Assembly: GCF_029931775.1 (NCBI RefSeq)
Contig: NC_079323.1
Span: 37,528,882 to 37,592,881 of the forward strand
DNA length: 64,000 nucleotides
Source: Euleptes europaea
Taxonomy: Eukaryota; Chordata; Lepidosauria; Squamata; Sphaerodactylidae
Reading direction: 5' to 3'
In this document: positions 1-12,450 of the stretch, piece by piece
Position numbering within the stretch: the first letter of the stretch is position 1
Layout of the letters: each line of letters starts with the position of its first letter
Notes under the pieces: generated by a model
The model's database searches: none
Seen by the model: the letters and a program-made list of their open reading frames with translations, nothing else
What the model was told of the DNA's origin: nothing
Made by a program: the position numbers and the translations under genes

Positions 1-916
1 GTCAAATGAAGTTCCAGATTCTGCTGTATCAATCTCGTCAGTTGCTTTTTGAACCTCAGAGCATCAGTCACTATTCGTAAGCGATATCTTGTTTATTCAA
101 AGACCACAACAGTAATTATCTTTGTTTCCACTTACTGTGGCATCTCTACAGGTTGGTTTGTTAATTGCTTGCTTAAGGCACTTGACTCTGTTATCCATTC
201 TGTGTAGGTAGATGTGTCGTTTTCCCCATCCTTTTGTATCTCAGTGCCAAGTGACAATTCTGTCCAAATGTTTTATCTCTACGGTTTTTACTGGAAAGAC
301 TGTGGTTGATGTCTGCAAAAAAAAAAAAAAAAAAAAAGAGTTTGGTCAGAATGGGTCAACAATGAAGCTTGTTCAACACTGATTTTGTGAGCTGCGTCTG
401 GGTTCCGGGTTAGAGGGATGGTGTTTGAGCAAAACACATGAGGTGACAAAAGTATTTTTTTTCCTGTGTGTGTGGCAGTTCTTTCAAGAGCGTTCCTCCT
501 AAGACAAAAAAAAAAGTTAAAATTGGCACATAAAAACTACTAAATACCATGTAATTTGCTACATGTTAACTACTTCTGAAGGAGACTGCTTCAGACTTGA
601 CATATTTGGCGCTCAAAGAAGACATTTGTGAAGGGCGCATTCATGCATTATTGGTCGTTGTCTCTTTCAAATACTTAAGTACCTCTATGTAAGTACAAAA
701 TTTGTGAAATAACCCTGAGGCACAAGAAGACAACTTGCACTGTGACAATTCTTTAGACTGTAAGATTGCAGACACAATTTTTTGTCTTAATTTATTGTAT
801 TGTACTGCCTAATGCACAACAGTAATAATAATTTTATTGAAAGATGAGCACTTGGAAGACAAAGCTATTGAATATGAAAGCGAATGCCCCAATTTATCAA
901 GCAGAATGTTTCTAGA
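1..916. other. AT-rich sequence without recognised gene
   Basis: Holds an A tract of about 20 bases at 317-337 and no exon or repeat that I can name. Confidence 0.5.
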
Positions 917-1026
917 TAGCTGCTTTGGCAATTGGATTCTATGGCATTGAAGTCCCTCCCCTCCTCAAGCCCCCACCCTCCTCAGGCTCCGCCCCCAAAA
1001 CCTCCTGCCGGTGGCAAAGAGGGACC
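917..1026 (-). mobile_element. hAT-type MITE fragment
   Basis: GGCATTGAAGTCCCTCCCCT and CCTCAGGCTCCGCCCCCAAA are the family body in reverse; both ends are missing or decayed. Confidence 0.65.
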
Positions 1027-1425
1027 TTTACTCCAACAAACTGGTACGGGAACTGCAACTGACTTGAACCAAATTGTGCCCCCAGGCCCCCGTTGAGGAT
1101 TCTGGAGGGGAAGGTTGCTGTGATATACCATCTCCCTGCCATCTTCGTCTCTTTTCTTGGAAGACCCTACGTATTTGCCTCCGCCGCTGTTCCTGAGGCT
1201 CTGCTGACGAGGGGGGTGAGCAGACCGGCAGCTGGCTTTCTGCAGCTGGCTCAGAACTGGAGGGCTGAGGGGTTGCTGTGCTAGTTCCTGGCTGCAGGTC
1301 TGGGTCTGGCCCCGCAGGGGCTGTTTCTTTCTGTACAATCTCGGCCACAGGCTGGGGCTCAAAGCCAGGGCTTCATCAGAGGAGTCCTCCATGTCCCCTG
1401 GACCCGGCTGGACCATGATGCACTA
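1027..1425 (-). other. GC-rich stretch with overlapping open frames, unidentified
   Basis: On the - strand two frames are open: one starts MEDSSDEALALSPSLWPR (from about 1389), the other is Pro/Ser-rich then basic (RRRQIRRVFQEKRRRWQGDG). It could be a decayed mobile-element N-terminus; no domain recognised and no splice context. Not called a host gene. Confidence 0.3.
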
Positions 1426-2396
1426 CAAGATTAACACACACCCTGCAGAGAATGTGGTTTCCTTCCAAACCTGGACTTGAGGCCTCTCTTCCTGTTGTTT
1501 ACTAGCTTTGGTATGTGGAAGGTAAAAACCTTTCCCAGCCTGAGACGCAACTTTTCAGCTGGTTAACACGGTGGCCAATAGCACCTGGAGTATTCTGTGC
1601 ATGTGGAGTGGCAAAAGCAGAGAAATGACTCCTCCCTAGCACTTTTTCCACATGGGAAAATGGCTTGGCGGGGCAGGAGCCCTTCTCCACCCCTCACCCC
1701 CATGGCCGTGCTCTGAGTCCATTTGGGCTCTCCTTTATTTTTAAACAGCCATTCCAAGTGGCTGCAGTGTGGCTGTGGCAAATGCAAGTTGGGTCTGGGA
1801 AATCTGAATTTGTAGTTGGCCCTAAGATTCACAGCAGATGTGGGGCTGATTCCAGAGCTGAGGGTAGAGGTTTTTGCTGCAGAAGAAAGCAGGGAGGTAG
1901 CAGTTAAGACAGGGACCAGGAGATATCCTCCTTCATCACCTGTTGAGGACACCGCTGCTTCAAAAGCAGGCATCGCATTGTCTGGGTTGTCTATTTTATC
2001 TAGTGTGAAATCTGTCTGACTTAGTTGCCTCTATAGTCCAACCAAAGTCTTGCTTGACACAAGAGATTTCTCTCAATGGAAAATGTGTGTGTGCAAAAAT
2101 TACGTAGAAGCCTGAAAGTGTTGTTCAGAGCTCTGGAAAAAACATAGCGGTTTCTCCACAGGAAGTCTGTGATGCTGTTTATAATAAGAACAAGTCTTTC
2201 AGAGCAGGTGACAGAAGGTTTTGATTCAGACATATTGTTTTACCTTCATGTATTGCTATGTGCTATGAATATTGTTAACATACACACAGTAAAGATGATG
2301 GCTTAAATATGAAAACATACTTCCATTGTTATCAGGTAATGCACACATATATCAAAGCAATCATCATCTTAGTTGAGGCATTCCCTCCTGTATAAC
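1426..2396. other. Unannotated single-copy-looking sequence
   Basis: Short antiparallel open frames only, none with a recognisable product. Confidence 0.4.
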
Positions 2397-2515
2397 TAGG
2401 GTTGCCAGCTCTGGGTTGGGAATTACCTGGAGATTTTGGAGGTGGAGCTTGAGGAGGGCAGGGTTGGAGAGGGGAGGGACTTCAATGCCGTAGAGTCCAA
2501 TGGCCAAAGCGGCCA
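2397..2515 (+). mobile_element. hAT-type MITE, left half
   Basis: Starts TAGGGTTGCCAGCTCTGGG and stops after CCAAAGCGGCCACAG where a CR1 3' end follows. Confidence 0.75.
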
Positions 2516-2544
2516 CAGAAAGAAGAATACATCTAAATCTAAGA

Positions 2545-3215
2545 TGACACTTGAACATAAGAACATAAGAAAGGCCCTGTTGGATCAGACCAAGGCCCAT
2601 CAAGTCCAGCAGTCTGTTCACACAGTGGCCAACCAGGCGTCTCTAGGAAGCCACAAACAAGACAACTGCAGCAGCACCATCCTGCCTGTGTTCCACAGCA
2701 CCTAATATAATAGGCATGCTCCTCTTATACTAAAGAGAATAGATATGCAGCATGACTAGTATCCATTTTAACTAGTAGCCATGAATACCCCTTTCCTCCA
2801 TGAATATGTCCGCTCCCCTCTTAAAACCCTCCAGGCTGGCAGCCATCACCACATTTTGGGGCAGGGAGTTCCACAATTTAACGATGCGTTGTGTGAAAAA
2901 ATACTTCCTTTTATCTGTTTTGAATCTCTCACCCTCCAGCTTCAGCAGATGACCCCGCGTTCTAGTGTTATGGGAGAGGGAGAAAAACTTCTCCCTGTCC
3001 ACTCTCTCCAAACCATGCATAATTTTATAGACCTCTATCATGTCTCCCCTTAGCCGCCTTCTTTCCAAGCTAAACAGCCCTAGGTGTCTTAACCGCTCCC
3101 CATAGGACAGTTGCTCTAGTCCCCTAATCATTTTGGTTACTCTTTTCTGCACCTTCTCAAGCTCTGTAATATCCTTTTTTAGGTATGGTGACCAGAACTG
3201 TACATTTTTATAAGT
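2545..3215 (-). mobile_element. CR1-type LINE, ORF2 C-terminus and 3' UTR
   Basis: 126 open codons (3152-2772) give KMIRGLEQLSYGERLRHLGL, ERRRLRGDMIEVYKIMHGL and KLWNSLPQNVV, the typical CR1/L3 ORF2 end. The 3' end is at about 2550, with the octamer repeat (TTCTTATG) on the - strand that CR1 elements carry. It abuts a truncated hAT MITE on its left. Confidence 0.88.
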
Positions 3216-3552
3216 ATTTAAGAACCCAAGAAGAGCCCTGCTAGATCAGACCAATAGCCCAGTATCCTGTTTTTGGTGTCGTCTAACCAGTTTCCTTTGA
3301 AGGCTCACAAGCAAGGGCACAGTGATAAAGGCTGTCCCATGTTTTGCTTCCCAGCAACTGATCCCCAGAGGTATGCTCTGTAAGAATATGGAGGTTCCAT
3401 TTAGCCATCATGGCTAATAGCCATTGAGGAACCCATCTTCCATGCATTTGTCAATTCTGTTTTAATGCCATTTACTCTAGTGGCTATCACAATATCCTGT
3501 GGCAATGAGGTCTACAAGGTAACTATATACTGTGTGAAGAAGTATTTTATTT
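3216..3552 (-). mobile_element. CR1/L3-like LINE remnant
   Basis: It starts AAGAGCCCTGCTAGATCAGA, the same terminal block as the CR1 3' end at 2.55 kb, and continues as a diverged antisense copy to the region GTGTGAAGAAGTATTTTATT. Confidence 0.6.
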
Positions 3553-3965
3553 TGTAGGTTCTGAATTAGAGTTTGCAAAAAAAAAATTGGTAAATTTCGG
3601 GTTTATTGGGCCTGAATTCTTTTGGTAAACCCGAAATAAGTTGAATACCCATACTGGTAAATGGTTATTTTGGCTTTATTTCCGGGTATACCGAAAAAAA
3701 ATTCGGCTCCATTATAGTTTATAGGAATTTTTTCTGAAGCGCCTGTGGGGGCATTTTTAGAGGAAGTCACCAAATTTGCAGCGTAGCTGTAGGGGACTCT
3801 CCTTAGATGGGCACCAAAGTTTGGGACAGGGGGTCTAATTTTATGGGCCGCAAAGGGGTCACCCCATCCTCCAGTTATTTGCGAGCCGAGCTGTCAACCG
3901 GTTTTCAGGTTTAGAAGGTCAGTGTTGCTGAGGACTGGCGGAAAGAGCCTCAAAGTCTGTGGGGC
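3553..3965 (+). mobile_element. DNA-transposon-like remnant
   Basis: AT-rich start with repeated CCCGAAAT/ATTTCGGG and AAATTCGG, then ATTATAGTTTATAGGAATTT and CACCCCATCCTCCAGTTATT. The ATTCGG-type repeats resemble the subterminal parts of the hAT-like element at 11.9-16.5 kb. Limits and family uncertain. Confidence 0.4.
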
Positions 3966-4320
3966 CCATTGATATCTGGGGCACATAGCATGATGTCCAT
4001 GCAAATTAGCTTCCAAACTGACGAAAATGGCTTAAATGCAAGAGAAATGAGGCACGGAAAACATTTCTTTTGGAGGCAAATGACTTTCTGTGGACTGTCC
4101 TTTATTATAGTAATCAAAAATCTGATTTCAAGAGATGGTAACGGTGAGGGGAAAGGAAGCCACTATTTGGTGTGACCTTCAATTTGAGAGCAGGTTTTCG
4201 GGGAGGGGGTGATATCAGAGCCAGCCAAAGTCATGACCAAGGCAGCTCTTATGGAGGAGATTCTGACCTCCATATTGGTGGTATCAACCCTGTGAAAAGT
4301 TATGCTGGCATAACCTAGAT

Positions 4321-4527
4321 CAAAGCTTCTTAAACTGTGGGTCACGACCCCATATGGGTCACGACCATATGGGGTCGTGTAACTGAATGAGGAGGTTGCG
4401 AAAATTAGATTTATTATCAGTAAATGTTAGATTTGTATACCTATTTTATATACCTATATACCTGGGGTCCTGTAAAAATTTCTCAGGCAAAAAGTGGTCG
4501 TGAGTGGAAAAGGTTTAAGAAGCCCTG
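4321..4527 (+). mobile_element. hAT-type MITE (CAGGGCTTCTTAAAC ends)
   Basis: 207 bp with ends CAAAGCTTCTTAAAC / GTTTAAGAAGCCCTG and an exact 8-bp duplication ACCTAGAT (4313-4320, 4528-4535). A further inverted match GGTCACGACCCC / GGGGTCGTG lies inside the left part. Confidence 0.9.
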
Positions 4528-5369
4528 ACCTAGATGACACACCATCATGGAGTACACATCATATCTTTATAATTTGCAGGTTTGGGGAATGTATTATTTT
4601 ACGGCCCTTCAGCTGGTGTAAGTAGATTCCAAGTTCACATTGAAAATAAACAGATGGCAGGTGGCAAGAATTTTCTGGCAGGCATTTGAGCCTAGGTGTA
4701 GGCAGTGTTCACACACACCTCTCACACACATTCAGTTCTGCGGACTGTGTAGAACAAATAATTCAGCAGGGCATTTTTATCAAGGGCTGTAGTAATCAGC
4801 AAGGAAGGCATCTTTATAAAGAAAATTGGTTGTAGTTAAACAATTATTTATTAGGGCATTTTTAATAAAGGGAACAGAATTCTAACTTTAATGGTCTGTG
4901 AAAAATTGTTCTTTTATTTTTGCATTGTTGATTGTGTGTATTATGCTGTTTTATTCTAATACCAGATTTTATTGTAATCAGAGTTTTTTCATTTGCTGTA
5001 TGCAGGGTTTTCAGGCACAGTCTGGCAACCAGTGGAATACCGGGGGAGGCAGGGACATAGGCCATTTATCCATGGCTGTTTCCTCACGGTCACCCCGCTG
5101 ACTTCTTTGGGGCTTTTCCTTGATTATGCATGCATTTTCCGACTGTCAGAGGTCGCCTCACTCTCTCCATGCATTTCCCCTGTGTTTTCTGGATGCTGGC
5201 TAAACACGAATCCAGAAAAACACTGGCAAAACGCAGGCAAATACAAGGGGCGAGCAAGGCAACCTCTGACGGTTGGAAAATGTATGCATAATCAAAGCAA
5301 AGCCCTGAAGACGTTGGCGGGGTGACTGCGAGGAAATGGCCATGCTTAAATATCCAAAGTGGGTGGGCA

Positions 5370-5581
5370 TAGGGTTGCCAGGTCCCTCTTTGCCACCAGC
5401 AGGAGGTTTTTGGGGTGGAGCCTGAGGAGGGCAGGGTTTGGGGAGGGGAGGGACTCCAATGCCATAGAGTGAGAGTCCAATTGCCAAATTGGCCATTTTC
5501 TCCAGATGAACTGATCTCTATCGGCTGAAAATCAGTTGTAACAGCAGATCTCCAGCTAGTACCTGGAGGATGGCAACCCTA
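5370..5581 (+). mobile_element. hAT-type MITE (TAGGGTTGCCA family)
   Basis: 212 bp with inverted ends TAGGGTTGCCA / TGGCAACCCTA and an 8-bp duplication GGTGGGCA (5362-5369, 5582-5589). No coding potential. Confidence 0.9.
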
Positions 5582-5826
5582 GGTGGGCAACAGCACTACA
5601 TCACTTCTGGGGAAAACTTGGAAGTGACATCACACCTCTCTAGGAATTGCTGGAAAGCCCCTGGATTACAATGCACTAAAACAGTGCAATTAAACCGGCA
5701 TAATACCTACAACAAACCATGCAATAGTCTTTAATCTACCTTCAGTATCAGTGACAAAAAGCAGAGTATAAAATAAGTAATTGGGGAGTAAATGAAATAT
5801 TAAATAATGAGGTAATTGGGGAGGGG

Positions 5827-6060
5827 CTGTGGTCCAGGGAGGGGTCTTGGCTCACAGAAGGTCCCAGGTTCAATCACTAGCATCTCCAGTTAAAAGGATC
5901 AAATAGTATAGGTGATCTGGACATCTTCTGCCAGTCTGAGTAGGAAAAAATGAGCAGGCAACACTGTCGATAATGCTGAGTAGACAGTACTGGCCTTGAG
6001 GACTGATGGTCTGATTCAGAACAAGGCAGCTTTATGTGTTCATGCATAAATAAATAAAAC
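5827..6060 (+). mobile_element. tRNA-derived SINE
   Basis: Head GGGGCTGTGGTCCAGGGAGG with B-box-like GGTTCAATCAC, body CATCTCCAGTTAAAAGGATC, and end GATTCAGAACAAGGCAGCTT. Confidence 0.75.
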
Positions 6061-8344
6061 GACTGGCTCCTCTTCACCTTTATGTGTAGAGATGCACTAT
6101 GTGCTCCTGACCTGGGATCTCTCCTACAATGTATTGTACTTTTTCTGTTCTCCTGCCCATTCATTCATTGTAATGATGGGGACTTTGCTAATAAATAGTA
6201 ACAGTAAAATACCAAGCCTACAAGGTGTTCCGTTGCTGTTTAAACAAAAGGGTTGCAATTCTCAAAAACATGTATTCTGTAGTTCTTGATTAGAATCCAA
6301 TTGAGACCTAATTCCTAACATGAGAAGAATATTAGGCCTTATCATGAAATACATCTGTTCTTGAGGTCTTCATTATCATGCATTTTTGAACTGGCAGTGA
6401 AAAGCTCCATTCACGGTCATCTTTCAAAAGCACAACTCTTCTATTTCATCTTTTCCTCCTTACAGAGAAGAAGTAAGTCTCAGCTCTGATCCCATGGTGG
6501 TTACCGAAGCTTGTCTACCACGTTTCCTGTTTGCAACTGCAAACATTTAAAGTGCAATTTAAGGTCCCAGATCAACTCAAAGTTGGGCCAAGAAGCACAA
6601 GCCCTGCAAGCCTGGGACCCTGTTGGCCCCGAACCCCATTTTCTCCCCTTTGTTTCAGCAAAAAGCATTTCAGCAAGAAGCAGGAAAAAAAGGTATGCAT
6701 CTTTCTGTCTACCTGAATGCTCAACTTTTATATTAAAAATATCCCTGATAATTAGGCATTACTATCAGTATCAAAAACTTTAGATAATCTCTACTGAAGG
6801 GAGAGGAGGGACTTTCGCTAAGGCTTGTACTTTATATCACTACCGTATTTAAGGGATTTTCATTTTGTGCCTTTCCTCCGTTGGAGCATACACTTTGAAT
6901 ATTTAAAACCCAATTAATGGTTCTAATTAATTGCCTTTTGAAGACCTCTCTTGCGAGATTCAGATCTGTCTTGAAATGGCATAAAGATGACTGTTTCGTT
7001 TACCTTGATTCAAAATTATTCAGTTACTTAACGATTTGTCTTTTGTGAGGGTCTGCAGCACTGAACTTTATGTCATTTGCTAACTGGGACAGTGCGGGGG
7101 GGGGGGCTCTTCAATAAAGGCAGAATTCAAAGTCTGCATCTTCTTCCTTGACTGGCTTGGCTTGGACTAAAGGGGGGAAACGTACCTCCTAGCGTTAATT
7201 TTGTAATTCAAAGTGCTCTGGTTCTTGAGAGGTTTGAAACACCTGGCCCTTCTAACCTTCCCTGCTCTTAATGCTAACACGCAGGCATTTTTCATGCATT
7301 CATCCATGATTACCAATGGGATTAGTGTCTGGTGTTCACACTGCTTTGTAGGATGTGTCTCTTTTTCCCAGCTGAAGAAGGCTGATGATCAAACCATTAC
7401 TGCAATTACCACAAGGTTCAAGCTCTGTCCTTTCCCTGTGTAGAACAACCAGATATGTTTCTGTAATGACATTCCCCTGTTCATATTTTTAAAATGTAGA
7501 CAGAGACGTCATGAGAAACTGACTACAGACATATATTATGTTTGTAATTGTGTAAACTGTTGAATTTCCCAGCATCATGTGAAAGAAGCCTTTCAAAAAT
7601 CTCCCTTATGTACAATTTTATAAGGCATAAGTATCCAACCATGGAATTTAGTACCACTACTCCTGACGCACTAGTAGGGGTGATACCCATCTGTATACTA
7701 ACTTATAATAATAATTTTAAAAACACATGCAAAATCATATGAGGATGGATCCCATGGATCCACTCCATCTTACAACTACAACAATAAAACAAAGGCATTC
7801 AAAATAGTCCCTTTAAAAAATATAGCTGGCACAGCTGTACAGATTGCCGCGCATTAGAGTAATTAACAATACGTTTGCTAAAGCATTGGATGGAACGGTT
7901 GTCATCTGGCAGAATTAGGGTAGCACAATAATGAAGAGCTTGATCTGTGGGCTGGAAGCTCCACTTTTCAAATCTCAGCTCAGTCATGAATTTACTTCCT
8001 TTAGGAAAATTGCTCCCCCATCTTCTCCCTTGCCTGCCCCTCCCCTGATGGTTCTGTTAAAACAATGCTACTAGCATGCCAAGGCTATTATAAAGATTAC
8101 TAAGCTCATGTATATGAGGCACTTTTTTTAAAAGCGCCATCTAAATGGGGCAATTATTATCTGTACACGAACAGATTTACCATCAGTTTTGCACCATTTG
8201 TAAAAGTCATATATGTCTTATCCAATGATATAGTATTTCACATGCTCCATATAACTTACTCAGACTCCATTCAAGGATTCCGTGATTACAACAACAGGCA
8301 CAACAACAACAAAACATGACAGAGGAGATTTCAATGTGTTTGTT
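6061..8344. other. Intergenic sequence, nothing recognised
   Basis: AT-rich, with a G tract near 7096. No exon with supporting splice sites or repeat family was identified. Confidence 0.4.
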
Positions 8345-8760
8345 GATCCTTTTTTAAAAAAATTTTTATTAAAATTTACAGTAATACAACATTAAAAAAA
8401 AAACTTCTTAACAAACAAAACATTGTCCAGTACTTATAAAACTGATAACTTTCTAAATAATCACTCTCTTTATGAACCACCACCAACAGAATCTAAACTT
8501 TTAAGCGTGTTCTCCATCCTGGATATAGTGGGATTCCATATTCTATCCAATACCCCTATGTTTTTGTTATTTTGATAGTAAGTTAATTTAATCAACACAT
8601 AGATCTCCCTTACTTTGTCGAACCAACTATTTAAGCTTGGAGAGTTCACTCCTTTCCAGCATCTGGCAAAATTTATCCTTGCTAATGTTACCATATGGAG
8701 GAATACATAAAGAAGTTTGTGTGTTGGTCCTGAATAATAATTTATCTTGCTCAAATTAGT
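8345..8760 (-). mobile_element. L1 LINE 3' fragment
   Basis: 94 open codons (8754-8470) with ARINFARCWKG and REIYVLIKLTYYQN, closely related to the L1 copy at 46.0-46.7 kb. The 3' end is at the A/T-rich 8345-8400. Confidence 0.82.
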
Positions 8761-9358
8761 TGGACAGTTTTTGGAGCAAGGTATTTAAAATGAATGTGGT
8801 ACTAGGGTCTCTGTAAAGGTGTTAATAGTTGCTGCCAAGGTTCATCATTTTCCTTGCTTTTTTCCACATTTTAAAGTATACATTTGATATTTTCTTTATG
8901 GTGCTTCTTGTTTAACACATGCCGCTCAAGTTTCAGAAACACTGAACATATCCTTCTTGAATTTTTGTTAGTGAATAATCTTAATAACCATGGAGACCAA
9001 TGATTAAATTCACATTGATTGTAATGCCAAAGGCTGAACCAAGCATAATTCATATTATGTGAATGCATGTGACTGTTTTGGACGATCCATGCTGCTGTGA
9101 TGATAATTACTAGCTGTTGGAATAAACAGTATTCTTAAATGCTAAACCTGATGCTAGAAAATACTGAGAACACAAACAGAGTTACACCTAGATAGGTCCA
9201 CTGAAGTCAATGAGCTTAGAAGGATACTTAGATCTAACTAGTCCACAAAAGTCAATGGGCTTAGAAGGAACTAACTCTGCTTAGGATGGCAATTAGGATA
9301 GAATGGAGGAGACGAGAACAACAATACACACTGCTTTGAGTCCCCATTGGGGGAAAAC

Positions 9359-9563
9359 GGTTGCCAGTTCTGGCTTAGGAAATTCCTAGTGTTCTGGGGG
9401 CAATGCCTAGAGAGGGCATGGTCTAGGAAGAGAAGGAAGCTCAGCAGGGATGTAATTCTGTAGAGTTCACCCTCTGAAGCTGCCATTTCCTTCAGGAGAA
9501 AGGATCTATCTGGTCTGGAGATCAGTTGTAACTCCAGGCCCCACCTAGAAAGTAACAACCCTA
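9359..9563 (+). mobile_element. hAT-type MITE, diverged copy
   Basis: Starts GGTTGCCAGTTCTGGCTTAG and ends AGTAACAACCCTA; the core GGAGATCAGTTGTAACTCCA matches the family. Confidence 0.78.
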
Positions 9564-9742
9564 GGAGAAAGGAATAATGAAGTAAAGAAATACATACATT
9601 CGATTTTTCTGTGTGTGTTGAATACTTATCATGTTTCATTCAGTTGCTGTGCAGCTGAATGTGTAACTTAATGCCCCCCAATTACCCAGGTAATGTGCTA
9701 TTGGCTGTTCCTTACGAACAGGTGGTACATCTTACGTCTGTC

Positions 9743-9950
9743 TAGAGTTGCCAGGTCCATCTTCTATACCAGTGGGAGGTTTTAGGGGCGGAGCCTGAGG
9801 AGGGAGGGTTTGGGGAGGGGAGGAACTTCAATGCCATAGAATCCAATTGCCGAAGCGGCCATTTTCTCCAGGCGAAGTGATCTCTATCAGCTGGAGATCA
9901 GATGTAATAGCAGGAGATCTCCAGCTAGTACTTGGAGGTTTGCAACCCTA
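9743..9950 (+). mobile_element. hAT-type MITE (TAGGGTTGCCA family)
   Basis: 208 bp with ends TAGAGTTGCCA / TGCAACCCTA and an exact 8-bp duplication CGTCTGTC (9735-9742, 9951-9958). Confidence 0.9.
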
Positions 9951-10618
9951 CGTCTGTCCATACATACATGATGAACAGACATTCACCATAATGTGTGAAC
10001 AGGGCTTCACAGGTAGTCAAGGCCTGTTTTTGAATTGGCAAAGGAGAGGAAAGTCGACAAATGATTTGTGAACCATCAAGGGACCTCTACACATAAGACA
10101 GGATTATAGATGTACAGACATTCCATTGCTACGCTGTTCCTTACCATCTGCTGTAGTTTCTATTTCTGTGTACATATTTCTTCCACTAGGCTTGAAAGCA
10201 AAATTAATGTGATAAGAATCAATAGATAGGAAAGAGATGGGTAAGGTACTTTAAAGTGCTGTAAAGTGTTAGAGAGATGCACTGGTATTACTTCATCCAG
10301 CAAAAACTCAGGGGGAGTTTTCATAATGCACAAATGTTATTAGAAAACCAATTTCAACATAGTCATTGGTAAATGCAAAATTTATTTATGTCTTTAGAAA
10401 AGTCCCTGCTACATCACTGTATACTAGAAAATAACACTGGGAAATGGATGAAGTGCACCGTTTTTTAAATTAAAAATTTGAAATTAAAATTTAATTTGCT
10501 TCTGCAAAATGTGTAAGTATATATTTCAACAGGCACAAATCCAAGTATTTTGCTAACAATCAATCTGTATTCTGTCACAAAGGCGTTCAAGAGAGCCCGT
10601 GTGGAGATCTGATTAGAG

Positions 10619-10780
10619 TTTTGGCAGGGGTCTGCATCTTCCCTATGCCATCAAGCTTGCTGGGTGACCTCGGGTCTGCCACATTCGGCCTAACCTCGAT
10701 CCCAGGGTTGTTGTGAGGATAAAATGGGGGAAGGGCTGCTCTGAACAAGAGAAAAATGCACTAAGAATATAGGTTGGCAT
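10619..10780 (+). mobile_element. SINE fragment
   Basis: AGCTTGCTGGGTGACCTCGG, GGGTTGTTGTGAGGATAAAA and a short downstream part resemble the body of the tRNA-SINE family at 54.8 kb, in direct orientation. Confidence 0.5.
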
Positions 10781-11142
10781 AGAAATGGTTCCAGATGAGC
10801 CAAAGTGTGTAAAGTTCAGGCATGTGCCATTTGTGGCCCCGTTTTTGGCTTTGTTGTATTTAATATAGCTTCAGAGGCCTCAAACAAAAGTGAAAGATTT
10901 GTACTGCAGGGTGGGGAGGAAGGTTCTTAACCCATTCCCCTTGTGATACTTTTCTGCTATGGATTGTACCCTTGTCCCAAGCTCTTTTTGCTCTGCATCA
11001 CATATAGCTGGACCCTTAAAATAAATTATTTGTGTCTTGAAGGCACATTATGCTTTCTCACAATCAGAGGTCTGCATATATTCCACTCTTTTACAGCTGC
11101 ACCGTACAAAGCCAGAAATTAGTACTGAGTCCCAAATTAGTG

Positions 11143-11347
11143 CCCTGACCTGAATAGCCCAGGCTAGCCCGATCTCATCAGATCTCGAAAGCTAAGCAGA
11201 GTTGGCCCTGGGAGACCACCAAGGAATACCAGGGTCATGACACGGAGGCAGGCAATGGCAAGCCACCTCTGAAAGCCTTTTGCCTTGAAAGCCCTATGGA
11301 GACACCATCAGTCAGCTGTGACTTGACGGCACTTTCCCCCACCACTT
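11143..11347 (+). mobile_element. 5S rRNA-derived SINE
   Basis: 5S-like head (CCCGATCTCATCAGATCTCG, AAAGCTAAGCAGAGTTGG, GGGAGACCACCAAGGAATAC) and an RTE-like tail GTGACTTGACGGCACTTT. An AATTAGTG duplication lies at 11135-11142 and 11348-11355. Confidence 0.87.
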
Positions 11348-12084
11348 AATTAGTGTTCAGTATTTAGCCCTTAATGTTGTAAAAAGTAGGCACACAAGTG
11401 TGTGTTGTAGAAGGGATGAAGGATGAACTGGATCTCCACTGGCAAGAGGAGAAGGTCCAGTCCTACACACACATCTTAGGGCTGCCAGCTTTTAGTCCCT
11501 ATAGCTTTCCCTTTGATCTGCAGCAGCTAGCAGGTGATGTTTTGCTCCATGCCATAAACAGCTCAGCTTATTTCTGCATAGTCAACCTGTAGTAAAGTGG
11601 TAGGGCATTTTTTCCTGGCCAGTTGCCCCTTTAGACCAGCAAGGGTAGAGAAAGAAAATTTTTAAAACACTTTCCTCACCCCCCCCCCCCATCATCATCC
11701 CAAGATGCTTTTATTTTCCATATTTGTTTTTTTCTTGGAAGGGGTGAAAAACAGCTTGGGGATGTTGGGGGGGTGGTTTCATATGAGGATTTTAAAAAAA
11801 CCCTATTCCCCCCCATTTTCTGCTATTCACGAACACATGAAGCTGCCTTATACTGAATCAGACTAGGGCTGTCGATTCGGTTCCATTTGAACCGAAAAAC
11901 AGCTGAATTTTCCACAATTCGGCAATTTTCAGTTTGGATGGAACCGAATTTTTAAAAAGCGCTAAACGACAAGCTGAATTCAGCAAGTTTGGGGTAATTG
12001 CCGAATAAATTTGGCAAATTCGGAGGGCTCCGAATCAGCAGCATAATCATCAGTTAGTAAGCAACTAGCAGCATTCTCCCGCGG

Positions 12085-12168
12085 CCAATGATGGCCAAGC
12101 CAGGTCTTCTCCTGGCCAATCAGAACAGGGATTCTCCCTTTTGAATTTGCTAAGAGAAGAGTATAAAA
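12085..12168 (+). promoter_or_regulatory. Likely internal promoter of the hAT-like element
   Basis: CCAAT at 12085-12089, GGCCAATCAG at 12114-12123 and TATAAAA at 12162-12168 have the spacing of a pol II promoter reading rightward. Function is inferred. Confidence 0.55.
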
Positions 12169-12365
12169 ACTCTTGTCCTCCCATCCTGACTCAAGTCTGG
12201 AATTCCTTCCATTTTGGTGGTGCTGCTCCTGACTCTGAGAGATCCCGAATCCCGATTCCTGCTTACTGGAATAGGACTGGATTGGATTTACTTCTCGTCC
12301 CTGCTCCTGCTGGAAGACATCCACACAGTTTGATTTTGGGGTTTTTCCTCTATACCTTTTCTCCT

Positions 12366-12416
12366 GTATGTGTGTGTGGGGAAAGCAGATTCTCTCTCTG
12401 TGTGTGTGTGTGTGGG
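12366..12416. repeat. (TG)n microsatellite inside the hAT-like element
   Basis: Two short TG runs separated by GGGGAAAGCAGA. Confidence 0.85.
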
Positions 12417-12450
12417 AGAAGTTTCTGTGGGGGGGAAGCCAAAGGGGGGG

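Noticed and set aside
11143-11250. 5S rRNA gene
   Set aside because: The 5S-like head is diverged and fused to an RTE-type tail with target duplication, so it is a SINE.
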